Positions 50,075-64,000 of a stretch of DNA of 64,000 nt are shown piece after piece (within the stretch, counting starts at the first letter, position 1; each line of letters begins with the position of its first letter). Origin of the DNA: Colius striatus (lineage: Eukaryota; Chordata; Aves; Coliiformes; Coliidae); assembly GCF_028858725.1 (NCBI RefSeq), contig NC_084771.1, forward strand, positions 6,476,915 to 6,540,914. The letters run 5' to 3'. Under the pieces are notes generated by a model. That model was given only the letters and a program-made list of their open reading frames with translations, was not told the origin of the DNA and made no database searches. The translations under genes were made by a program, and so were the position numbers.

Positions 50075-50340
50075 ATTGGCACCTCCTCTTCTGCTGCCCC
50101 GCTTGAGGAAGGTGCAGAATGTGATGTCTTCCCTCAGCCTTCTCTTCTCCAAGATGAACAAACCAAGCGACCCCAGATGCTCTTCCCGTTATTCCCTTGA
50201 GACCTTTCACCACCTTGGTCACCCTCCTCTGGACACACTCTAGTAGTCTGATGTTCTTCTTACATTGAGCTGTCCAAAACAGCACACAGTATTCAAGGTG
50301 GGGCCATACCAAAGCGGTGTAGAGTGGCACAGTGGGACTA
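50075..50340 (-). mobile_element. Second CR1 fragment (ORF2 C-terminal part)
   Basis: The - strand reads [20 protein letters not shown], then [18 protein letters not shown]. This is the same ORF2 region already present at 49011-49300 in the neighbouring copy, so it must be a separate element of another subfamily. It lacks a 3' tail and abuts the 5' end of the other copy. Confidence 0.85.
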
Positions 50341-52512
50341 TTGCTTCACTCAACCAACCAGTCATGCTGTGTTTGATGCACCTTGGGACAAGGGTGCCCT
50401 TTTAGCTGGCAGGGCTGACTGATAACTCATATTCAGTTTGGGATGTACTTAGCAAGGTATGCTATTCATACAGCAGAACCCATAAGGTATGTGAAAACAG
50501 ATTTGTAAATGCTGCTACGTGGTTGATACAAACACAGTGTGTCACAGTGTGTCCCATTCCCTTTTTTTGTCTTTTTAAAAACCAAACAAACCTTGTTGAA
50601 GGTGAGGGGACGAGAGACTAGTGTAAAAGAATACAGATACAAAAGTGACATACTAAATTAGTAAATGGCACGTCCTTGAACAGACCTCAGCTCCGAGCTC
50701 AGGAGATCTCCTATTTCGGATCTGTAAGTTGAAGTTTCTACAGCTCTGTCCTTCTATCCACACTATTTCATTGCAGACCACTCACCCATTCTCCACTGTC
50801 ACTATTTCTTATATTTATGTACAATTGCCATCAAGGTACGCTGCTGCCATCCATGTTCTTTAAGGGAGTCTTTATACTGTCCTTCAACTCCATAGGAATT
50901 GCTCTGAAAAGGCCTCACAGCATGTGTCTGCTCTGACACTTCACAGTAGAGTCCAGTATTTGTGCTGAGAAATGTGCATAATGCTAGAACTAGTGCACTA
51001 CTGGCACTTGGAGCTCTTTTGTTATTTCTAGCTCACAGAGACTGAATCCTAGGAATTCAGCTACCAGAATCTGCCCTTCATATATTTTCAGGGGCACATG
51101 GGCCACATTCTGGCTCTGCTGTTGACATGTTTATATGACTGTTGACCATGAAACATTAATATGGGAGAATACCAGCTGAATTTGGCATAAACTGTAGGAT
51201 TATATTCAATGAAATACCCAGGTATTACGTGGTCAAGTTGGGAAATTAACAGCAACGTCCTCATTGAAGGAACTGTTGTTACATGGGGTGAAACTAAGGG
51301 AAGACAGATACAGGGAGTGCTCTAAAGGAGCCTTTAGTTGAGGTTGTTTTGGCACATGTACAGAGCAAGAATGAGAAAAAATGGGCTGAAATAAAGCTTA
51401 CTTCAAAATGACCTGTTAGAAGATATAAAAAAGGAAGTTCTGGTCGAGGAAGGCTGATGACATGAAGCCAGGCAGTTCTGGTGAAATACATAACTTCTAG
51501 CTGATGCTGTTCCTAGTGGATGTTACTGAAGGTCCCTGTGCTCCAGCAGAGGATATGTCAGCCAAGGGACACATTGGCTGTAGAAATCAGGAATAGAGGA
51601 CGTGCAGAGTGGCTGATGTGGCAGTCTGTGTGCATAGAGATTTGGGACATTTCACGCATGTTTCTTGGAGAACCCCAGTGAGCTAGTTGGCCATAGAGCC
51701 CAGGAGGACTGTTAATACAGTTCATTTCAGCCTTGTACTTAAGTCAGTCAGTCTTCTGACTGCTGAAATGATACTGCATTAAGATGTTAAAGCATCGCAA
51801 GTTACACTGATTTTAGAAGTTCATACGCAGACGGTGACTCGATCCCCCTTCTGAATTTCAAGTCAAGTTTGAGGGAATGATACAGTCAAACTCCAGTAAA
51901 TCAAAACTCGTGTCCTTAATGCACTGGTTTCCTGAATAACTGATTTCTTTTTTTCCCTGAACACTCCCTGTGTAACCAGAGCAGTCCTACGCAGAGCAGG
52001 ACCTATGTGTAGTTGGTCCCATGCATAGTAAGATCTACACAGCCTTAGTAGCTTGGAAAACAAACAAAATTGTTCTTTAGTGAAACAAATAGACAGTCTG
52101 CTATTTCAGCACTTGAAATAGTCTCCTGGTATGAGAAGAAAACAGGATAATATTTTAGCAACATCTGTTTTTAAAAGGAGAACATAAAAGTGTTTGTGGT
52201 AGTCAAATTTGGCCAATCTGAATAGCCTGGCATTTAGGATACTTGCATACGAACTCTACTTTGTTTCAGAGTCCAAAAGATGGAATGGCTGAAATGTTAA
52301 AGCATAGCACCAGTAATACTTACTTTCCTAGAACCAAATCCTAAGGACTGGAAGGAAATTAAGACAGAATAGGAACATTGTGCTTACACCGCATTAAATA
52401 GAAAACAAAGGGTCATACTTGAGTTTGCACTTAGTAAAGTCTGGCCACATTTGCAGTTCTACTGGAAGAGTATTGGAACAGGTCATGTGTTTGATCGTCA
52501 GTCTTCTGTGTC
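50341..52512 (-). other. ZC4H2 3' UTR and downstream
   Basis: 2.2 kb downstream of the ZC4H2 stop with no coding signal. By eye I find no AATAAA or ATTAAA on the - strand here. Variants CATAAA (complement at 50814-50819) and TATAAA (50871-50876) are present. The UTR end is therefore not assigned. Confidence 0.45.
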
Positions 52513-62250
<9,738 letters not shown>

Positions 62251-62400
62251 GCTTTTTACTCCCGACTTAAATCTCCAGTGAAAGGTACAAAATGCCAGGG
62301 CCAAAATAAAGAAAGAACGTACAACAGACACAATGTAGCCCTGCCCCCCCAGCCCCGTCCCCAGCGGATGGGCTCTGAGCCTGTGCAGTAGGCTCTAGTA

Positions 62401-62480
62401 GGAGTTGTGGGACTTGGAGTCCATCTTTCCATTGCTGCCCAGGCGATAAACAGCAGAAGGACTACAATACCCACAAGGCA
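62401..62480. promoter_or_regulatory. Two inverted ZNF143/SBS-like sites upstream of ZC4H2
   Basis: On the + strand, 62461-62479 reads ACTACAATACCCACAAGGC, close to the ZNF143/THAP11 consensus ACTACAANTCCCAGNATGC. On the - strand, 62420-62403 reads a second, weaker match beginning ACTCCAAGTCCCACAAC. They sit 150-230 bp upstream of the ZC4H2 start codon, where a core promoter is expected. Motif recognition is by eye. Confidence 0.5.
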
Positions 62481-64000
62481 GAGCAGCGCTTTCCTGGCCT
62501 CCTTCCTGAAACCAGATTTTAAATCAGTTTATCCCACCTCAGTATGTCGAAGGGATGCAAAAAGGGCAGAAGGCTTTCAGCTGAGGTCTGTGTCAACATT
62601 TCGTGTTTCACTGAAGCTCTCGAACACGCGCTAAGAGGCTGTTGAGTGAGTTCACCATTTTGACTAAAAAACTTTTTTGATATAAAGGAATGCTGTAGCC
62701 ATCATTACTACCACGTTGTTTTCTAGTAAATACTCTGAGTGATGCGATTGCGTCTGGAGTTCAGAAAATATGGATTCATTCGGTTTTCCATTTTTATTTC
62801 TGTTACTATACAGAGCATTTGTAACCATGCAAAAGAGAAAAAGAATGTAAGTGAAACCGCTGGATTGAAGAAAGTGATCATTTATCTTTCTATGCACATT
62901 CTAGCCAAAAATATCAGAACACTTTACAGAGACTGATGAATAGACTCTCAGTCTTTCCTCAGCCAAGTAATTGTTTTCCTTCAGCTTCTTTACTGTTCTC
63001 GGGACTGTGATTTAATTTGTGAATGTAACAGTTATATCTCAACATTTTAGAAGGTCTCTTCCAGGATCTGTCCTAAGGGATCTATGGTGTAAATTCACGA
63101 TCCTTCACCTCTCTGCCCAAGCATTTACCTTGGGGTTTAACAGCTCTGATGGTCAAGCTGGGCTGAAGGGGTGGCACATTAGAACAAACGTCATGCTCAA
63201 GGTCTAGACCGTTGTTAGGGAAGTGGGATTCTAAAAACGCAAGCTTCTGCATGTCACAAATGTACAGGCAGCAGTACCATAGTCTTAGCAAATATACCAG
63301 GCCACTCATCAGTCAGTAGTGTGAGGCTGATGAGGACAGGGCAATTATTCTGCAATATGTTACAGAAATATTATATGGAAGGCTCTGGAAGTACTTAACC
63401 TCTACTCAGCACTGATCCAACGTGCTGGCCTGACCTGGGGCTCAGAAAAGGAGGTGAAAAATAAAATATGCATGGAGTGCAGAGGAGAGCAATGAAAATG
63501 GTAAGGGTTTGGGGGAACACGAGAGAGGTTTTAATGCAAAATGGTGTGGCCATGTTTACGTGGCATGTGGTAGACCTCCTTGAGTTAGGGCTCTGGTCAC
63601 TGAACTGAACGTCATAAGCCAGTTGCATCTACAGTTATAGACTAAAGGGCAAGTGGTCCCCCTGATGCATGAATACCTGTTCCTGGAAAGACAGCAAGCT
63701 GCAATATGAGGTAATAAGCAGACAGTGTGAGCCATTGAGGTGTTGTGCTCTGGCTCCAGCATTAAGCAAATACGATGGTATAGGTGTAGTTCATAAAAAT
63801 AATATCCTTTCAGTGTGAAAAAGGCGTTAGGAGAGCCATCATAGCAAATAACCCACTAGGTCAGCTGAGAAAAAGTGTCTAAAAAATAATCCATTTAATG
63901 AGCAATACAGAAATTTTAGGGCAGACTTCAGTAAACTATTAGACTACAGAGTGCTTCACAAAGAAAAGCCACCTGGAAGGTGGAGGATTCTCCATATTGC
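62481..64000. other. Upstream flank of ZC4H2
   Basis: No gene recognised divergent from ZC4H2. Only a degraded CR1 piece at 63395-63515 stands out. Confidence 0.5.
63395..63515 (+). mobile_element. Short degraded CR1 fragment
   Basis: CCTCTACTCAGCACTGATCC and, further on, GTGCAGAGGAGAGCAATGAA-AATGG match the ORF2 C-terminal region of CR1 (YSALV..., VQRRA.K). Neither end is clear. Confidence 0.55.

Overview
The window looks like nuclear DNA of a bird. It carries several CR1 LINE copies in characteristic avian 3'-end forms, a solo LTR of a type familiar from avian endogenous retroviruses, short to moderate introns with GT-AG borders, and two vertebrate genes arranged tail to tail. There is no prokaryotic-style gene packing, so most open reading frames here are chance frames in introns or repeats.

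Gene 1 (+ strand, 9604-about 37225) is a member of the CRACD / KIAA1210 / CRACDL family. I joined 12 coding exons whose phases agree throughout (67+169+127+159+66+213+103+1578+164+106+147+173 nt). They give an uninterrupted 1023-residue protein with the family's Lys-rich N-terminus, a large acidic Ser-rich exon, the RFTIAPAWQRSLSGG block and the C-terminal EPPWLSLAKKKAKAW block. The X-linked neighbour favours KIAA1210 over its paralogues. The start-codon exon has only 10 nt of 5' leader and there is no CpG island to its left, so the promoter and at least one noncoding exon probably lie outside the window.

Gene 2 (- strand, 62250 down to 52513) is ZC4H2. It is complete, with five coding exons and 224 residues, including the coiled coil and the C4H2 zinc finger. 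Its first intron starts in a large CpG island (about 61120-62110) that contains a G-rich 9-bp minisatellite. Two inverted ZNF143-like sites lie just upstream of the start codon.

The roughly 15-kb intergenic stretch between the two 3' ends (about 37.2-52.5 kb) holds most of the repeats. These are a long sense CR1 with a second CR1 nested inside it, an isolated CpG island abutting that CR1, two CR1 pieces in tandem, and a possible CTCF/homeodomain-type regulatory element near 38.0 kb. Other repeats are a CR1 with an apparent 9-bp target-site duplication at 1.3-1.9 kb, a CR1 fragment that seems to supply the end and splice donor of coding exon 11 of gene 1, a possible Harbinger transposase relic near 34.1 kb, the solo LTR in intron 2 of ZC4H2, and a CATC microsatellite. 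A near-perfect 21-bp hairpin at 529-574 is unexplained. I found no convincing CRISPR array, tRNA, rRNA or new multi-gene system.
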